Origin: an uncultured Pseudomonadota bacterium
GTDB taxonomy: Bacteria > Pseudomonadota > Gammaproteobacteria > Burkholderiales > SG8-39
Direction: 5' to 3'
Assembly: GCA_903909415.1 (NCBI GenBank)
Contig: CAIVVS010000283.1
Coordinates: 1 to 62,690, forward strand
Length of the DNA: 62,690 bases
Below, piece by piece: positions 35,146 through 44,151 of this stretch. Positions within the stretch are counted from its first letter, which is position 1, and the number at the start of each line of letters is the position of its first letter. The position numbers and the translations under genes were made by a program. A model generated the notes under the pieces. The model ran no database searches. It was not told the DNA's origin and saw only the letters and a list, made by a program, of their open reading frames with translations.

Positions 35146-35188
35146 GCGGCGAAGGTTCCCGAAGCAGGTTCCCGAAGCAGGCCGGCCC

Positions 35189-36526
35189 TCAGCCGGGCGC
35201 AGCCGCCCCGCCCGGGGGTGTCGTGCCGGCCGCACCGCGCGGGACCTGGCCCGTCGGCCACAGCACCCACATCCGGCCCTGCTGGCGCATGCGCCCGGCC
35301 TGCGTGCCGGCCTCGGCTCCGGTCCCCCAGAAGAAGTCCGCGCGCACCGCGCCGCGGATCGCGCCACCCGTGTCCTGCGCCACCATCAGCCGGTTCAGCG
35401 GCACGTCCGACAGCGGCTGCGTGGTCGCGAGGAACACCGGCGCGCCCAGCGGGATGAAGCGCGGGTCGATGGCCATGGAGCGCGCCGTGCTGAGCGGCAG
35501 CCCCATCGCGCCCAGCGGCCCGGGCAGGTCCGCGGGCAACTCCCGGAAGAACACGTAACTCGGGTTGCGGTCCAGCAACTCGCGCACCTTGCCGGGATTG
35601 GCGCGCGCCCAGGCCTTGATCCCCTGCATCGACGCGTCGCTCAGCTTCATCTCGCCGCGGTCCACCAGCACGCGGCCGATGGACTGGTACGGGTGGCCGT
35701 TCTGGTCGGCGTAGCCCAGCCGCAGGCTGGTTCCGTCGGGCAGCTGGATGCGCCCGGAGCCCTGCACTTCCATGAAGAAGGCCTCGACCGGATCATCCAG
35801 CCAGACCAGCTCCCGCCCGCGCAGCGGTGCGCGCCCCGCTTCGATCTGGGAGCGCGACCAGTAGGGCCCCACGCGCCGGCCTTCGATGCGCCCGCGCAGG
35901 CGCATGTTCGCGACGTCGGGATTCACGCCGGCCAGGTCGATGACCAGCATGTCCTCCGGCGGCGCGTACAGCGGATGCACGAAGGGCGCGCGCCGCTCGC
36001 GGCTGCCGCGCAGCACCGGCTCGTAGTAGCCGGTGACCAGTCCGGTCGTGCTGCCATTGGCGTCGGCCACGCGCCAGGGCGAGAACTGCGCCTCGAAAAA
36101 CCGCTTCGCGTCACCGGCCGCGACCAGCGCGGCCTGGCCGCAGGCGACCACCCAGGCAGGCTGGCGCCGCAGGGTCTCGCAGGACCGGCGCAGCGCCGCG
36201 AGCGCATCGGCATGGTTGTCCGCGTTCCAGCCGGGCAACTCGCTGAACTGCGCCGGTGCGAGCGTCGGCACCGCGGGAGGTTCGGGCCGGGTGGGGGCCG
36301 GGCAGCTCGGGCAGGCGGGGCAGGGCGCGGGCGCGGGGCAGGCCTGCGTGGCCTGGGCCGGGTGGCCGGGCTGGGTCGGGGCGCTGGGTGCCGACGGACC
36401 GGCGCTGCCGGCCGGCGTCGCGGGCGGCTGCGTGTCCGGGCCCGGGGCGGCACACGCGGACAGCAGCAGGGCTGCCGCGGCCAGGGTGGCTGCGAGGGAG
36501 GATCGGTTCGGGGTGCGCGGTATCAT
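35189..36526 (-). CDS. mltA: Membrane-bound lytic transglycosylase A (lipoprotein)
   Basis: Cleaves peptidoglycan glycan strands to 1,6-anhydro products at the outer membrane. 445 residues from the ATG at 36526. Lipoprotein signal LLLSAC puts the lipidated cysteine at C25. A Pro/Ala/Ser linker (about 28-85) holds four further cysteines, C63, C69, C72 and C75. The catalytic barrel has GLVTGYYEPVLRGSRERR and LVWLDDPVEAFFMEVQGSGR, and the 3D-domain ending includes AQDTGGAIRGAVRADFFWG with the catalytic Asp. Its anhydro-sugar products would feed anmK (59852). Confidence 0.94.
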   Translation of the reverse strand: MIPRTPNRSSLAATLAAAALLLSACAAPGPDTQPPATPAGSAGPSAPSAPTQPGHPAQATQACPAPAPCPACPSCPAPTRPEPPAVPTLAPAQFSELPGWNADNHADALAALRRSCETLRRQPAWVVACGQAALVAAGDAKRFFEAQFSPWRVADANGSTTGLVTGYYEPVLRGSRERRAPFVHPLYAPPEDMLVIDLAGVNPDVANMRLRGRIEGRRVGPYWSRSQIEAGRAPLRGRELVWLDDPVEAFFMEVQGSGRIQLPDGTSLRLGYADQNGHPYQSIGRVLVDRGEMKLSDASMQGIKAWARANPGKVRELLDRNPSYVFFRELPADLPGPLGAMGLPLSTARSMAIDPRFIPLGAPVFLATTQPLSDVPLNRLMVAQDTGGAIRGAVRADFFWGTGAEAGTQAGRMRQQGRMWVLWPTGQVPRGAAGTTPPGGAAAPG

Positions 36527-36578
36527 GGATGCATGGAAACGGGCTTGTTCAGGTCGGGGTTCGGCGCGGGTCGCAGCC

Positions 36579-36761
36579 ATGCTCGGTGACGGCCTGTGGG
36601 TGCTCGTGCTGGAGGGCATGCTGGCGCTCGGGCTGCTGGCGTTCATCGTCTGGTGGACCTTGCCGAGCGCGCCGCGCTCGCCGGCCGCGACCGTGGTCGA
36701 AGCCGATCCTGAACGGGACAAGGGCGCCGCAGCGTCGGAGCACAAACCGCCGCCTGGCTGA
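36579..36761 (+). CDS. Small single-pass membrane protein
   Basis: 60 residues from the ATG at 36579, divergent from mltA. One clear transmembrane helix (LWVLVLEGMLALGLLAFIVW) is followed by a short polar, Pro-rich tail ending PPPG. An in-frame ATG at 36525 would add 18 residues and overlap the mltA start. No family recognised; the sharp hydrophobic-to-charged pattern and the position support it as real, but an antisense coincidence cannot be excluded. Confidence 0.45.
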   Translation: MLGDGLWVLVLEGMLALGLLAFIVWWTLPSAPRSPAATVVEADPERDKGAAASEHKPPPG

Positions 36762-36846
36762 ACGGTGCGGGCCCGGGTCGCGGAAACCGGGACGACGCCG
36801 GCCCGACGGGATGTCGCCTGCCGCGCAGCCCGGCCTGCGGCGGGCC

Positions 36847-37230
36847 TCAATGCAGGACGCGCGGCACCGACAGGGTGAACTCCGGGATGGTCGCGTCGAA
36901 GGCGTGGCCGTCCTCGGCCACCATCTGGTAGCTGCCCTTCATCGTGCCCACCGGCGTGGCCAGCGAGGTGCCGCTGGTGTATTCGAAGGACTCGCCCGGC
37001 TTGAGCGACGGTTGCGCGCCGACCACGCCCAGGCCCTTGACCTCCTGCGCCTGGTTGCGCCCGTCGCTGATGATCCAGTGGCGCGAAACCAGGCGCGCGC
37101 CCACCTGGCCGGTGTTGCGGATGGTGATGGTGTAGGCAAACACGAAGCGTCCGGCGTTCTCGTCGGACTGCTCGGCGATGAACTCCACCTTCGGCGTGAC
37201 GGTGATCTCGTAGCGTGCGGTTTCAGTCAT
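36847..37230 (-). CDS. apaG: ApaG (CorD) protein
   Basis: Small FN3-like beta-sandwich protein of the ApaG family, associated with Co/Mg resistance and Ap4A phenotypes; molecular role unsettled. 127 residues, standard. Signatures: YTITIRNTGQVGARLVSRHW, VKGLGVVGAQPSLKPGE, FEYTSGTSLATPVGTMKGSY. Start is the ATG at 37230. It is divergent from rpe with 107 bases between. Confidence 0.95.
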   Translation of the reverse strand: MTETARYEITVTPKVEFIAEQSDENAGRFVFAYTITIRNTGQVGARLVSRHWIISDGRNQAQEVKGLGVVGAQPSLKPGESFEYTSGTSLATPVGTMKGSYQMVAEDGHAFDATIPEFTLSVPRVLH

Positions 37231-37325
37231 GGCGCTATTGCACCCGAAATCCCCCGCACGCACAAGCACGGTGCCATCGCCTGGAACGGCCGGCACCCGC
37301 GTGGGGGTGTGGCGGCGAATACAAG

Positions 37326-37331
37326 TAAAAT
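37326..37331 (+). promoter_or_regulatory. Candidate -10 close to the rpe start codon
   Basis: TAAAAT ends 6 bases before the rpe ATG at 37338, so the transcript would begin at about the start codon. No clear -35 is seen. Confidence 0.35.
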
Positions 37332-37337
37332 CGCGGC

Positions 37338-38021
37338 ATGCGCCCATTCCGCATCGCCCCCAGCCTGCTGTCGGCCGACTTCGCGCGCCTCGGCGAGGAA
37401 GTCCGCAACGTGATCGGCGCCGGCGCCGACATGATCCACTTCGACGTGATGGACAACCATTACGTCCCCAACCTGACCATCGGTCCGCTGGTCTGCGAGG
37501 CGATCCGCCCGCACACCACGGCGCCCATCGACGTGCACCTGATGGTCAAGCCGGTGGACCGCATCATTCCCGACTTCGCCAAGGCCGGCGCCAACATCAT
37601 CAGCTTCCATCCCGAAGCCAGCGACCATGTGGACCGCACCATCGCGCTGATCCGCGAGTGCGGCTGCAAGCCCGGGCTGGTGCTGAACCCGGCCACGCCG
37701 CTGTCCTGCCTGGACCACGTGCTGCCGCAACTGGACCTCGTGCTGGTGATGTCGGTGAACCCCGGCTTCGGCGGCCAGAAGTTCATCCCCTACACGCTGG
37801 ACAAGATCCGCGCCATCCGCGCGCGCATCGACGCGCTGCCCGGCGGGCGCGAAGTGATGCTGGAAGTGGACGGCGGGGTGAAGGTGGGCAACATCGCGGA
37901 GGTCGCGCGCGCCGGCGCCGACACCTTCGTCGCGGGCTCGGCGATCTTCGGCTCGGGCGACTACGCCGCGACCATCGCCGCGATGCGCGCGCAGCTGGCC
38001 AAGGCCGGGGCCCGAACCTGA
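37338..38021 (+). CDS. rpe: Ribulose-phosphate 3-epimerase
   Basis: Interconverts ribulose-5-phosphate and xylulose-5-phosphate in the pentose phosphate pathway. 227 residues. TIM barrel with [37 protein letters not shown] (metal ligands), [32 protein letters not shown] and [11 protein letters not shown]. First gene of rpe-gph-(GlcD)-trpEGD, a betaproteobacterial arrangement linking pentose phosphate and tryptophan synthesis. Confidence 0.98.
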   Translation: MRPFRIAPSLLSADFARLGEEVRNVIGAGADMIHFDVMDNHYVPNLTIGPLVCEAIRPHTTAPIDVHLMVKPVDRIIPDFAKAGANIISFHPEASDHVDRTIALIRECGCKPGLVLNPATPLSCLDHVLPQLDLVLVMSVNPGFGGQKFIPYTLDKIRAIRARIDALPGGREVMLEVDGGVKVGNIAEVARAGADTFVAGSAIFGSGDYAATIAAMRAQLAKAGART

Positions 38022-38023
38022 GC

Positions 38024-38752
38024 GTGCCCGTGTCATCCGTGGGCGCGCTGCGCCCGCCTGTGCGCTTGCCGGTTGCGGTTCGCGCCGTGCTGTTCGACCT
38101 GGACGGCACCTTGCTCGACACCGCCGCCGAACTCGGGCAGGCCGCCAACCTCATGCTGGCCGAACTCGGCCGCGCATCCATCGCCGAGGCGCGCGTGGCG
38201 ACCTTCATCGGCAAGGGCATGCCGCGCCTGGTCGAGCGATGCCTGGGCGATGCGCTTGATCCGGTGTTCGATGCGCAGGAAGCCAGTCGTGCGCTGGCCG
38301 CCTTCGAGCGCCACTACGCCGCACTGGAAGGCGTCGCGCCGCGCCCCTTTCCCGGCGTGCGCGAGGGACTGGCGCGGCTCGCCGCGGCCGGCATCGCATG
38401 CGCCTGCGTGACCAACAAGCCGGAGCGCTTCACGCATCCGCTGCTGGATGCGGCGGGCCTCGCACATTTCTTCTCCGCCGTGGTGGGCGGCGATACCGTC
38501 GCCACGCGCAAGCCCGATCCCCTGCCCATCCTGCACGCCTGCCGCCTGCTGGGCGTGGCGCCGGGCGAGGCGCTGATGGTCGGGGACTCGGACAACGACA
38601 CCCAGGCGGCGCGCGCGGCCGGCTGCGGCGTGGTCTGCGTGCCCTACGGCTACAACGAAGGGCGGGCGCCGGCGATGCTGGACTGCGACGGCCTTGTCGA
38701 CGACATCAACCAACTCGCCGGCCTGGTGCTGGCGCAGCGGGAGCCCGCATGA
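38024..38752 (+). CDS. gph: Phosphoglycolate phosphatase (HAD family)
   Basis: HAD phosphatase predicted to dephosphorylate 2-phosphoglycolate. About 242 residues from a GTG at 38024, two bases after the rpe stop; GTGs at 38030 and 38039 are equally readable. HAD motifs: AVLFDLDGTLLDTAAEL (nucleophile Asp), CACVTNKPERFTH, KPDPLPILHACRLLG, and MVGDSDNDTQAARAAGCG. Related HAD enzymes include MupP (MurNAc-6-phosphate phosphatase), which this genome might need for its AmgK/MurU route; the rpe context favours Gph. The end overlaps the next ATG (ATGA). Confidence 0.88.
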   Translation: MPVSSVGALRPPVRLPVAVRAVLFDLDGTLLDTAAELGQAANLMLAELGRASIAEARVATFIGKGMPRLVERCLGDALDPVFDAQEASRALAAFERHYAALEGVAPRPFPGVREGLARLAAAGIACACVTNKPERFTHPLLDAAGLAHFFSAVVGGDTVATRKPDPLPILHACRLLGVAPGEALMVGDSDNDTQAARAAGCGVVCVPYGYNEGRAPAMLDCDGLVDDINQLAGLVLAQREPA

Positions 38753-40158
38753 GCAAGGAACTGGTCGACGGCCTGCGCGCCGCGGTGGGCGCGGGCAACG
38801 TGTTCACCGAGCCCCACGACACGGCGGCCTACTCGAACGACTGGCGCAAGCGCTACTACGGCAAGCCGCTGGCGGTGGTGCGCCCGGCCAGCACCGCCGA
38901 GGTGTCGGCGGTGGTCGGCCTGTGCGCGAAGGAGCGCGTCGCCATCGTGCCGCAGGGCGGCAACACCAGCCTGGTCGGCGGCGCGGTGCCGGACGGTAGT
39001 GGCAAACAGGTGGTGATCAGCCTCGCGCGCATGAACAAGGTGCGCGCGGTGGACACGCTGAACAACACGCTCACGGTCGAGGCCGGGGTGGTGCTGGCCA
39101 ACGTGCAGAAGGCGGCCGAGGACGCCAACCGGCTGTTCCCGCTCAGCCTCGCGGCCGAGGGCTCGGCGATGATAGGCGGCAACCTGTCCACCAATGCCGG
39201 CGGCATCGCGGTGCTGCGCTACGGCAATGCGCGCGAGCTGGTGCTCGGCCTGGAGGTGGTGCTGGCCGACGGCAGCATCTGGGACGGGCTGCGCGGCCTG
39301 CGCAAGGACAACACCGGCTACGACCTGAAGCAGTTGTTCATTGGCGCCGAGGGCACGCTGGGCGTGATCACCGCCGCGGTGCTCAAGCTGTTCCCGCTGC
39401 CGGTGGCGCGCATGGCCGCGCTGGTCGCGGTGGACAACCCGGACCGCGCGCTGTCGCTGCTGGAGCTGGCGCAGTCGCGCCTGGGCGAGCGGCTCACCGG
39501 CTTCGAGCTGTTCTCGGACTTCTGCATCGGCCTGGTGCTCAGGCACTACCCGGCCTGCACCTGGCCGCTGCCCGAGCGCCATCCCCACTACGTGCTGATC
39601 GAGGTGTCGGAACTGCGCAGCGAGGCGGTGGCGCGCGAATCGCTGGAGGAACTGCTGGGCGAGGCCTACGAGGCCGGGCTGGTGCGCGACGCCGCGGTGG
39701 CGCAGTCGATCGCGCAGAGCCGCGACTTCTGGGCGCTGCGCGAGAACATCTCCGAGGCGCAGGCGCACGAGGGCAAGAACATCAAGCACGACGTGTCGGT
39801 GCCGATCTCGCGCATCGGCGAGTTCATCCGCAATTCCGATGCCGCGCTCACCAAGGCGTTCCCCGGCGCGCGCCTGGTGACCTTCGGCCACCTCGGTGAC
39901 GGCAACCTGCACTACAACCTGTCCCCGCCCGAGGGCGAGGACCCGGAGCGCTTCATGGGCCAGCTCGAGCGCGTGAACCTGATCGTGCACGACGAGGCGG
40001 TGCGCCTGGGCGGTTCGATCTCGGCCGAGCACGGCCTGGGGCAGCTGAAGCGCGGCGAGATCCGCCGCTACAAGTCCGAACTGGAGCTGGACATGATGCG
40101 GCGGGTGAAGGCGGCGCTGGATCCGAACGGGCTGATGAATCCCGGCAAGCTGCTGTAG
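38749..40158 (+). CDS. FAD-binding GlcD-type 2-hydroxyacid dehydrogenase
   Basis: 469 residues. VAO-type flavoprotein: FAD-binding PQGGNTSLVGGAVPDGSG, NLSTNAGGIAVLRYGNAREL and LFIGAEGTLGVITAAVLKLF; C-terminal oxidase domain with the metal-binding TFGHLGDGNLHYNLS and SISAEHGLGQLKRGEI. Family members oxidise D-lactate, glycolate or D-2-hydroxyglutarate. Overlap with gph fits glycolate metabolism (Gph releases glycolate), but a lone GlcD-like enzyme without GlcE/GlcF looks more like a D-2-hydroxyglutarate or D-lactate dehydrogenase. Substrate unresolved. Confidence 0.9.
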   Translation: MSKELVDGLRAAVGAGNVFTEPHDTAAYSNDWRKRYYGKPLAVVRPASTAEVSAVVGLCAKERVAIVPQGGNTSLVGGAVPDGSGKQVVISLARMNKVRAVDTLNNTLTVEAGVVLANVQKAAEDANRLFPLSLAAEGSAMIGGNLSTNAGGIAVLRYGNARELVLGLEVVLADGSIWDGLRGLRKDNTGYDLKQLFIGAEGTLGVITAAVLKLFPLPVARMAALVAVDNPDRALSLLELAQSRLGERLTGFELFSDFCIGLVLRHYPACTWPLPERHPHYVLIEVSELRSEAVARESLEELLGEAYEAGLVRDAAVAQSIAQSRDFWALRENISEAQAHEGKNIKHDVSVPISRIGEFIRNSDAALTKAFPGARLVTFGHLGDGNLHYNLSPPEGEDPERFMGQLERVNLIVHDEAVRLGGSISAEHGLGQLKRGEIRRYKSELELDMMRRVKAALDPNGLMNPGKLL

Positions 40159-40172
40159 CGCCGGGGCGGGTA

Positions 40173-40202
40173 TGGACAAACCGAATCCGGCTGGCATATA
40201 GT
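40173..40202 (+). promoter_or_regulatory. Predicted trp promoter
   Basis: TGGACA (40173-40178), 18-base spacer, TATAGT (40197-40202), 15 bases after the upstream gene ends. The start point would be near 40209, leaving a leader of about 180 bases before trpE that contains the Trp-rich leader peptide. Confidence 0.65.
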
Positions 40203-40251
40203 CCGCCCGCGCTGCAGGCAGGGCGCGTCGATTCCGAAAAGGCTTACGTCC

Positions 40252-40314
40252 GTGTTCCACGGGTTGTCTGAAAACTGGGTGCGTGGGGATAGCTGGCGCT
40301 GGTGGCGCCGCTAG
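40252..40314 (+). CDS. trp leader peptide (attenuation candidate)
   Basis: A 20-codon frame from GTG at 40252 to TAG at 40314, with AAGG nine bases upstream. Its second half reads NWVRGDSWRWWRR, four Trp codons in 10 residues, including an adjacent pair. It lies about 45 bases after the predicted trp start site and 75 bases before trpE. This is the composition of attenuator leader peptides. Hairpins that could compete: GGCGC/GCGCC (40295-40309, over the Trp codons) and GCGCGC/GCGCGC (40329-40348). No T-tract follows, so control may be Rho-dependent or translational. Frame and Trp codons are seen; function is inferred. Confidence 0.68.
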   Translation: MFHGLSENWVRGDSWRWWRR

Positions 40315-40389
40315 ATTCCGTCACGCCCGCGCGCGGGTCACAGCGCGCACCCCGCAGTTCTCAGCAACAGCAGCATGTGGAGCACCCCC

Positions 40390-41904
40390 ATGAACGAAGC
40401 CGAATTCAGCCGGCTGGCCCAGGCCGGCTACAACCGCGTCCCGGTCGTCGCGCAAGCCGTCGCCGACCTTGAGACCCCCCTCTCGATCTACCTGAAGCTC
40501 GCCAACCGGCCGAACACCTACCTGTTCGAGTCGGTGATCGGCGGCGAGCGCTTCGGGCGCTATTCCTTCATCGGCCTGGCCTGCCGCACCACCATCCGCG
40601 CCGTCGGCCGGCTGGTGACCGTCACGCAGGGCGACACCGTGATCGAGCGCGCGCCGGTGGGCGACCCGCTGGACTTCGTGCGCTCCTTCCTGTCGCGCTA
40701 CAAGGTGGCCGAGCCGCCCGGCCTGCCGCGCTTCTATGGCGGGCTAGTCGGCTACATGGGCTACGACGGCGTGCGCTGGATCGAGCCGAAGCTCGGCGGC
40801 GGCTGGCTCAAGCCCGACCCGACCGGCTGCCCGGACATGCTGCTGCTGCTGTCCGAGGAACTGGCGGTGGTGGACAACCTCACCGGCAAGCTCTACCTCG
40901 TGGTGTTCGCCGACCCGTCGCGCCCGGAGGCGCTGCGCGAGGCAAATGCGCGGCTGCGCGAACTGCGCGGCGCGCTCGCCCTGCCGCTGGATGCGGTGCC
41001 GTCCTCGGGCGGCGGCCTGGGCCCGGTGAGCAGCAACTTCACCCGCGAGGGCTTCGAGCAGGCGGTGCTGAAGGCGCGCGACTACATCCACGCGGGCGAT
41101 GCGATGCAGGTGGTGCTGTCGCAGCGCCTGACGCGTCCCTTCGGCGGCTCGCCGCTGGCGCTGTACCGCGCGCTGCGCGCGGTGAATCCCTCGCCCTACA
41201 TGTACTACCTGGACTTCGGCGGCTTCCACGTGGTCGGCACCTCGCCCGAGATCCTGTCGCGGCTGGAGCAGGGCGTGGTGACCAACCGGCCGCTGGCCGG
41301 CACGCGCCGGCGCGGCGCCAACCGCGCGGCCGACCTCGCGCTGGAGAAGGAACTGCTGGCCGATCCCAAGGAGCTGGCCGAGCACGTGATGCTGCTGGAC
41401 CTGGGGCGCAACGACGTCGGCCGCGTGGCCGAGACCGGCACGGTGCAGGTGACCGAGCGCAACGCCATCGAGCGCTACTCGCACGTGATGCACATCGTGT
41501 CCAACGTCGAGGGCCGGCTGCGGCCCGGGCTGGATGCCATCGACGTGCTGCGCGCGTCCTTCCCGGCCGGCACGGTGAGCGGGGCGCCCAAGGTGCGCGC
41601 GATGGAGATCATCGACGAGCTGGAACCCGACCGGCGCGGGCTTTACGCCGGCGCCGTCGGTTACCTCGGCTTCAACGGCGACATGGACATGGCGATCGCG
41701 ATCCGCACCGCGCTGGTCAAGGACGGGCTGGTGCACGTGCAGTCCGGTGCCGGCGTGGTCGCGGATTCCGACCCGGCGCTGGAGTTCGAGGAAACGCGCA
41801 ACAAGGCGATGGCGCTGATGGCGGCGGCCGAGATCGCCGCCGGGCAGGCCGATTCTCCTCTGGGCAGCGCGCCGGTGGCAGCCATGGCGGAGCAGCAGCC
41901 ATGA
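40390..41904 (+). CDS. trpE: Anthranilate synthase component I
   Basis: Makes anthranilate from chorismate with ammonia from TrpG; first committed step to tryptophan. 504 residues from the ATG at 40390 with GGAG 7 bases upstream; an ATG at 40375 lacks a ribosome site. The regulatory N-domain includes [19 protein letters not shown]. The chorismate-binding domain has [71 protein letters not shown] and [20 protein letters not shown]. The end overlaps trpG (ATGA). Confidence 0.97.
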   Translation: MNEAEFSRLAQAGYNRVPVVAQAVADLETPLSIYLKLANRPNTYLFESVIGGERFGRYSFIGLACRTTIRAVGRLVTVTQGDTVIERAPVGDPLDFVRSFLSRYKVAEPPGLPRFYGGLVGYMGYDGVRWIEPKLGGGWLKPDPTGCPDMLLLLSEELAVVDNLTGKLYLVVFADPSRPEALREANARLRELRGALALPLDAVPSSGGGLGPVSSNFTREGFEQAVLKARDYIHAGDAMQVVLSQRLTRPFGGSPLALYRALRAVNPSPYMYYLDFGGFHVVGTSPEILSRLEQGVVTNRPLAGTRRRGANRAADLALEKELLADPKELAEHVMLLDLGRNDVGRVAETGTVQVTERNAIERYSHVMHIVSNVEGRLRPGLDAIDVLRASFPAGTVSGAPKVRAMEIIDELEPDRRGLYAGAVGYLGFNGDMDMAIAIRTALVKDGLVHVQSGAGVVADSDPALEFEETRNKAMALMAAAEIAAGQADSPLGSAPVAAMAEQQP

Positions 41905-42470
41905 GCACGCGCCTGTTCATGCTGGACAACTACGACTCCTTCACCTGGAACCTGGTGCAGTACTTCGGCGAACTCGGCGCGCAGGTGGACGTGCGCCGCA
42001 ACGACCAGGTCACCGTGGCCGAGGTCGAGCAGCTCGCGCCCGACCGCATCGTGGTCTCGCCCGGACCGTGCGCACCCGACCGCGCCGGCATTTCGCTGGA
42101 ACTGATACGGCGCTTCGCCGGGCGCGTGCCGATACTGGGCGTGTGCCTGGGCCACCAGGCCATCGGCGCGGCCTTCGGCGGCCGGGTGGTGCGCGCGCGC
42201 AGCGTGGTGCACGGCAAGGCCCATCCGGTCGAGCACGACGATCGCGGCGTGTTCCGCGGCATCCCGGCCGGCTTTGCCGCGGGGCGTTACCACTCGCTCG
42301 CGGTCGAGGCCGCGACGCTGCCCGATTGCCTGGAAGTCAGCGCGCGCACCGCGGACGGGGAAATCATGGGCCTGCGCCACCGCAGCCTGGCGGTCGAAGG
42401 CGTGCAGTTCCATCCCGAATCCGTGCTCACCGAGCACGGGCACCGAATATTGAACAACTTCCTGATCTGA
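41901..42470 (+). CDS. trpG: Anthranilate synthase glutamine amidotransferase
   Basis: Class I glutaminase subunit supplying ammonia to TrpE; the same protein may also serve PabB. 189 residues. [20 protein letters not shown] at the N-terminus, [13 protein letters not shown], the nucleophile elbow [17 protein letters not shown] (Cys) and the His-Glu pair in [13 protein letters not shown]. Translationally coupled to trpE; trpD follows after 11 bases. Confidence 0.97.
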   Translation: MSTRLFMLDNYDSFTWNLVQYFGELGAQVDVRRNDQVTVAEVEQLAPDRIVVSPGPCAPDRAGISLELIRRFAGRVPILGVCLGHQAIGAAFGGRVVRARSVVHGKAHPVEHDDRGVFRGIPAGFAAGRYHSLAVEAATLPDCLEVSARTADGEIMGLRHRSLAVEGVQFHPESVLTEHGHRILNNFLI

Positions 42471-42481
42471 AAGGAAATTCC

Positions 42482-43522
42482 ATGTCGATTACCCAGCACG
42501 AGGCACTCCAGCGCACCATCGAGCACCGCGAGATCTTCCACGACGAGATGCTCGACCTGATGCGCCAGATCATGAGCGGGCAGGTTTCGCCGGTGATGAT
42601 GGCGGCCATCCTGATCGGGCTGCGCGTGAAAAAGGAAACCATCGGCGAGATCGCCGCCGCCGCACAGGTGATGCGCGAGCTCGCCACCACGGTGAAGGTG
42701 AAGGACACCTCGCACCTGGTGGACGTGGTCGGCACCGGCGGCGACGGCGCGCACACGTTCAACATCTCGACGGCCTCCACCTTCGTCGCCGCGGCCTGCG
42801 GCGCGCGCGTGGCCAAGCACGGCAACCGCGCGGTGTCGTCCAAGTCCGGCAGCGCCGACGTGATGGAAGCGCTGGGCGTGAACATCGGCCTGACGCCCGA
42901 ACAGGTGGGCGAGTGCATCGACAGCGTCGGCGTGGGCTTCATGTTCGCCCCGGCACACCACTCGGCGATGAAGCATGCGGCGGTGGTGCGCAAGGAACTG
43001 GGCGTGCGCACCATATTCAACATCCTGGGCCCGCTCACCAACCCGGCGCTCGCACCCACCCAGCTGATGGGCGTGTTCCACCCGGACCTGGTCGGCATCC
43101 AGGTGCGTGTGCTGCAGCGCCTGGGCGCGCGCCATGCGCTGGCGGTGTTCGGCGTCGAGGGGCTGGACGAGATCTCCATCAGCGGCGAGACCCGCGTGGG
43201 CGAACTGAAGGACAACCGCGTGTCCGAGTACACCATCCATCCCGAGCAGTTCGGCATGCCGGTGCACGACTCCAGGGTGCTGCGCGTGACCACGGTCGAG
43301 GAATCGCGTGCCATGGTCCTGCAGGCGCTGGACGCCAAGCCAAGCGCGCAGCGCGACATCGTCACCCTGAACGCCGGCGCGGCGATCTACGCCGCCGATT
43401 GCGCCGCCACGCTGCACGACGGCATCGACATGGCCAAGGCGGCGATCGCCAGCGGCGCGGCGCGCGCCAAGCTCGACGAGTTCGTGCGCTTCACGCAGAA
43501 GTTCGGCGCCAGGGCCGGGTGA
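42482..43522 (+). CDS. trpD: Anthranilate phosphoribosyltransferase
   Basis: Adds phosphoribose from PRPP to anthranilate. 346 residues. The PRPP-binding glycine loop [19 protein letters not shown], then [20 protein letters not shown] and [20 protein letters not shown] are diagnostic. The ATG at 42482 is preceded by GAAAGGAAATTCC. In related bacteria trpC follows directly; here trpC is 6.5 kb downstream (50067), beyond a glycosylation island that includes genes on the opposite strand. Confidence 0.98.
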   Translation: MSITQHEALQRTIEHREIFHDEMLDLMRQIMSGQVSPVMMAAILIGLRVKKETIGEIAAAAQVMRELATTVKVKDTSHLVDVVGTGGDGAHTFNISTASTFVAAACGARVAKHGNRAVSSKSGSADVMEALGVNIGLTPEQVGECIDSVGVGFMFAPAHHSAMKHAAVVRKELGVRTIFNILGPLTNPALAPTQLMGVFHPDLVGIQVRVLQRLGARHALAVFGVEGLDEISISGETRVGELKDNRVSEYTIHPEQFGMPVHDSRVLRVTTVEESRAMVLQALDAKPSAQRDIVTLNAGAAIYAADCAATLHDGIDMAKAAIASGAARAKLDEFVRFTQKFGARAG

Positions 43523-43546
43523 TCCGGGGCGGTCTTCGGGCTCCGC

Positions 43547-43552
43547 TAGAAT
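43547..43552 (+). promoter_or_regulatory. Candidate -10 close to the fdtA start codon
   Basis: TAGAAT ends 7 bases before the ATG at 43560, in the 37-base gap after trpD. It could give the island its own leaderless promoter, separate from the trp promoter. No convincing -35. Confidence 0.35.
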
Positions 43553-43559
43553 CGGGCCA

Positions 43560-44141
43560 ATGCGGCGCCGCATCCGGCCGCAGACATGTGATTCCGGGGA
43601 GTCCGCATTGGCCGCGAGCCGCAGCACCACAGCCAGCAAGCCGCGCGCGCGGCGGGTCAGCGCGCAGAGGGTGATCGCCCCCGGGCGGCGCGTCGCGCTG
43701 CCGGTGCGCGGCGCGTTCCTGCAGCCGCTCAAGCGCGTGGTCGACCCGCGCGGCGAGTTGTCGGTGGCGGAACTCGGCGACGGACTGCCCTTCGCGCCGA
43801 AGCGCTATTTCGTGATCGCCGACGTGCCCAGCGGCAAGGTGCGCGGCGAACACGCGCACAAGCGCCTGCAGCAGTTCCTCGTGTGCCTGCGCGGCCATGT
43901 GTCGGTGCTGGTGGATGACGGGCGGCGGCGGCGCGAGGTGCTGCTCGATTCCTCCGACCAGGGCTTGTACGTCCCGCCCATGGTCTGGGCCGCGCAGTAC
44001 GGCTATTCGCGCGACGCGGTGCTGCTGGTGCTGGCCTCGGCGCCCTATGTCGCGTCGGATTACCTGCGCGACTACGACGATTTCCTCGCGCGGGCGCGCA
44101 GGGCGGAAGCGCGCCGCGCGGCTCGCGGTGATACGCGATGA
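43560..44141 (+). CDS. fdtA: dTDP-6-deoxy-hex-4-ulose 3,4-ketoisomerase (FdtA/WxcM-like cupin)
   Basis: Predicted sugar 3,4-ketoisomerase giving the 3-keto sugar used for dTDP-3-amino-3,6-dideoxyhexose (Fuc3N/Qui3N type). 193 residues; the cupin core starts near residue 50, after a basic extension. Core motifs: [20 protein letters not shown] with the catalytic His pair, [24 protein letters not shown] and [15 protein letters not shown] later start is possible, but the TAGAAT element favours the ATG at 43560. Paired with the aminotransferase that follows. FdtA versus QdtA (galacto versus gluco product) cannot be told by eye. Confidence 0.82.
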   Translation: MRRRIRPQTCDSGESALAASRSTTASKPRARRVSAQRVIAPGRRVALPVRGAFLQPLKRVVDPRGELSVAELGDGLPFAPKRYFVIADVPSGKVRGEHAHKRLQQFLVCLRGHVSVLVDDGRRRREVLLDSSDQGLYVPPMVWAAQYGYSRDAVLLVLASAPYVASDYLRDYDDFLARARRAEARRAARGDTR

Positions 44142-44151
44142 GCCTTATCGG

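Noticed and set aside
40321..40350. Canonical trp attenuator terminator
   Set aside because: GCGCGC hairpins exist but no T-tract follows, so I did not call an intrinsic terminator; the leader peptide stands without it.
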